36,105 nt of DNA, from positions 1-36,105 of the forward strand of contig JAISXP010000059.1 in the NCBI GenBank assembly GCA_031270465.1, in the 5' to 3' direction. The stretch's first letter is position 1; each line of letters begins with the position of its first letter. This DNA comes from Tannerella sp. Its GTDB lineage: Bacteria; Bacteroidota; Bacteroidia; Bacteroidales; Tannerellaceae. A model generated the notes under the pieces. That model saw nothing but the letters and a program-made list of their open reading frames with translations. It was not told the DNA's origin and did not search any database. The position numbers were made by a program, and so were the translations under genes. Positions 35,157 to 36,105 of the stretch are shown here, in pieces.

Positions 35157-35188
35157 CAAAATTAAAACAATAAACACAAAATCGCAAA
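35157..35188 (-). promoter_or_regulatory. Bacteroidota-type promoter of the Hsp70-protease operon
   Basis: On the minus strand, TTTG (35188-35185), 20 bases, then TAATTTTG (35164-35157) match the consensus fully. Transcription would start near 35150, giving a leader of about 155 bases before the ATG at 34996. It is the only consensus promoter found for the five genes. Confidence 0.65.
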
Positions 35189-35269
35189 TAATTTTTTCTT
35201 AATGTCCGGACGGGGATGTTTTTTATTTCGTCGCGGAGATATGGGGGGACTGAATGACTGTAATATGTT

Positions 35270-35318
35270 CTGTGTCTCTCCGTGTAACTTTTTTTTACAC
35301 GGAGAGAGACACACAGAG
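35270..35318. repeat. Inverted repeat of the TCTCCGTGTAA family (copy 2)
   Basis: CTGTGTCTCTCCGTGTAA (35270-35287) pairs with TTACACGGAGAGAGACACACAG (to about 35317) around a T-rich loop of seven or eight bases. The core TCTCTCCGTGTAA is shared with the copy at 17548-17607. It begins just after the 3' end of the ankyrin gene. Confidence 0.8.
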
Positions 35319-35325
35319 GGAAATG

Positions 35326-36105
35326 CTATGATGTGCCGTGGTACGCAAGGAGTATTTTTACCGTTTCGGTATGGCCATTCCTGGCCGCTTTTTTCAGTGC
35401 GGTTTCGCCATATTCGTCACTGATATTTACATCGGCGCCATGCGCAAGAAGGACCTTTACCGTTTCGGTATGGCCATTCTCTGACGCCTTCATCAGTGCA
35501 GTATCGCCATCGTAAATATAATCTGTGCCGGTACTCTCGTTGATATAATCGCCATAGTGTTCGTTCACGGCGTTTATATCCGCACCGTGCGCAAGGAGAA
35601 CTTTTACTGTTTCGGTATGGCCGTCTTCGGCTGCCACTATCAGCGGGGTATTGTTATACCATTCACTGTCTCTTGCATTCACATCGACGCCGTGTGCAAG
35701 GAGAGCTTTTACGGTTTCGACGAAGCCTTCTTTGGCTGCCAGTATCAGCGCTCTTTCGTCTCCTTCCGAGTTCATGTTTTCGACGTTTACATCAACGCCC
35801 TGCGCAAGGAGAAATTCGATCATATCGCCGCTGAGTACATCGTCCGCATCGTATATTTCCTTTATATCATTTATATTGGCGCCGTGTGCAAGGAGCAATT
35901 TCATCATTTCGACACAGTTTCCACAGTCTTCACAGTATGCATACATCAGTGCGGTGTTGCCCTCTTCGTCACGTGCATTTATATCGGCGCCATGCTCAAG
36001 GAGTATCTTTACCGTTTCGAGCCTCCAGGAACAGGATGCATACATCAGTGCGGTTTCGCCATATTCGTCACTGATATTTACATCGGCGCCATGCTCAAGG
36101 AGTAT
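35326..36105 (-). CDS. Ankyrin-repeat protein, 5' end outside the window
   Basis: The frame is open from the right edge to the stop at 35326, giving at least 259 residues. At least six ankyrin repeats are visible, each with TALMxAxxxGHTETVKxLLAHGADVN or a variant. Two repeats carry longer inserts (around KEIYDADDVLSGDM and INESTGTDYIYDGD). The last repeat breaks off as ILLAYHGTS, so the C-terminus is either natural or was cut by the adjacent palindromic repeat. An internal Met at 36043-36045 is not the true start because repeats continue before it. Ankyrin repeats bind other proteins; no enzymatic domain is visible in the part present. It is divergently placed? No: it reads in the same direction as, and upstream of, the Hsp70 operon. 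Confidence 0.85.
   Translation of the reverse strand: MLLEHGADVNISDEYGETALMYASCSWRLETVKILLEHGADINARDEEGNTALMYAYCEDCGNCVEMMKLLLAHGANINDIKEIYDADDVLSGDMIEFLLAQGVDVNVENMNSEGDERALILAAKEGFVETVKALLAHGVDVNARDSEWYNNTPLIVAAEDGHTETVKVLLAHGADINAVNEHYGDYINESTGTDYIYDGDTALMKASENGHTETVKVLLAHGADVNISDEYGETALKKAARNGHTETVKILLAYHGTS
35394..35443. repeat. 50-base exact repeat inside the ankyrin gene (unit 1)
   Basis: This 50-base stretch, encoding the GADVNISDEYGETAL block, recurs exactly at 36045-36094, 651 bases away. Base-level identity in repeats whose other units differ suggests recent copying or gene conversion. Confidence 0.85.
36045..36094. repeat. 50-base exact repeat inside the ankyrin gene (unit 2)
   Basis: Exact copy of 35394-35443, at the right edge of the window. 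Recombination between the two would remove about six repeats in frame. Confidence 0.85.

Larger units (their letters stand above)
34997..35325. other. Intergenic region upstream of the chaperone operon
   Basis: This AT-rich stretch holds the promoter described at 35157-35188, a leader of about 155 bases, and the inverted repeat at 35270-35318. The leader is T-rich on the plus strand near 35030-35050 with no clear hairpin. No coding signal was seen. Confidence 0.6.

Noticed and set aside
35326-36105. CRISPR-like spacing of repeats at the right end
   Set aside because: The repeats are in-frame ankyrin units of about 99 bases with varying sequence, not short identical repeats with unique spacers.

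Overview
The window looks like a chromosomal segment of a Bacteroidales (Bacteroidota) bacterium. Four things support this. Promoter-like sites match the Bacteroidota pattern TTTG-N19/20-TAnnTTTG. Genes generally lack clear Shine-Dalgarno sequences. The xylose operon has a Nudix-type regulator, as in Bacteroides. Several families typical of the phylum are present (DUF6807, DUF6599, DUF1460, Tat-exported Gfo/Idh/MocA proteins). No rRNA, tRNA, CRISPR array or transposase was recognised. Species cannot be named from this sequence.

Layout. (1) 1-4360 (+): a sugar or glycoside cluster with the tail of a DUF6807 protein, a hexuronate-type MFS transporter, a UroD/MtaA-like protein, a Tat-exported Gfo/Idh/MocA protein, and the decayed remains of what looks like a GH92 glycosidase. 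(2) 4500-10459 (-): a small membrane protein, a Crp/Fnr regulator paired with a DHA2-type exporter, and a pspC-uvrB-DUF1460 operon. (3) 10812-17526 (+): a xylose operon with Nudix regulator, xylB, a GH30 lipoprotein, xylA and xylE; the first three genes overlap by ATGA junctions. (4) 17548-22695 (-): a repeat/hairpin region, then an AKR-DUF6599-TerC operon and argS.

(5) 22773-34996 (-) is the most unusual part. Five consecutive genes encode, in transcription order: a J-like protein fused to about eight membrane helices; a single-pass coiled-coil membrane protein ending in a GrpE-like domain; two tandem Hsp70 paralogues; and a 1153-residue protein joining a Clp-type N-domain and AAA module to a receiver-like region and a soluble FtsH-like AAA plus zinc peptidase. 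Read together, this is a self-contained accessory chaperone/protease machine: two membrane-anchored co-chaperones, two Hsp70s, and an unfoldase-protease as the end point. A consensus promoter lies about 160 bases upstream of the first gene. The upstream Hsp70-A copy nearest the protease gene has a Gly-to-Asp change in its phosphate-2 loop. (6) 35326-36105 (-): an ankyrin-repeat gene that runs off the end of the window, next to a second copy of the inverted repeat seen at 17548.

Gene functions rest on motif recognition by eye. The GrpE-like and J-like calls and the GH92 pseudogene are the least certain.
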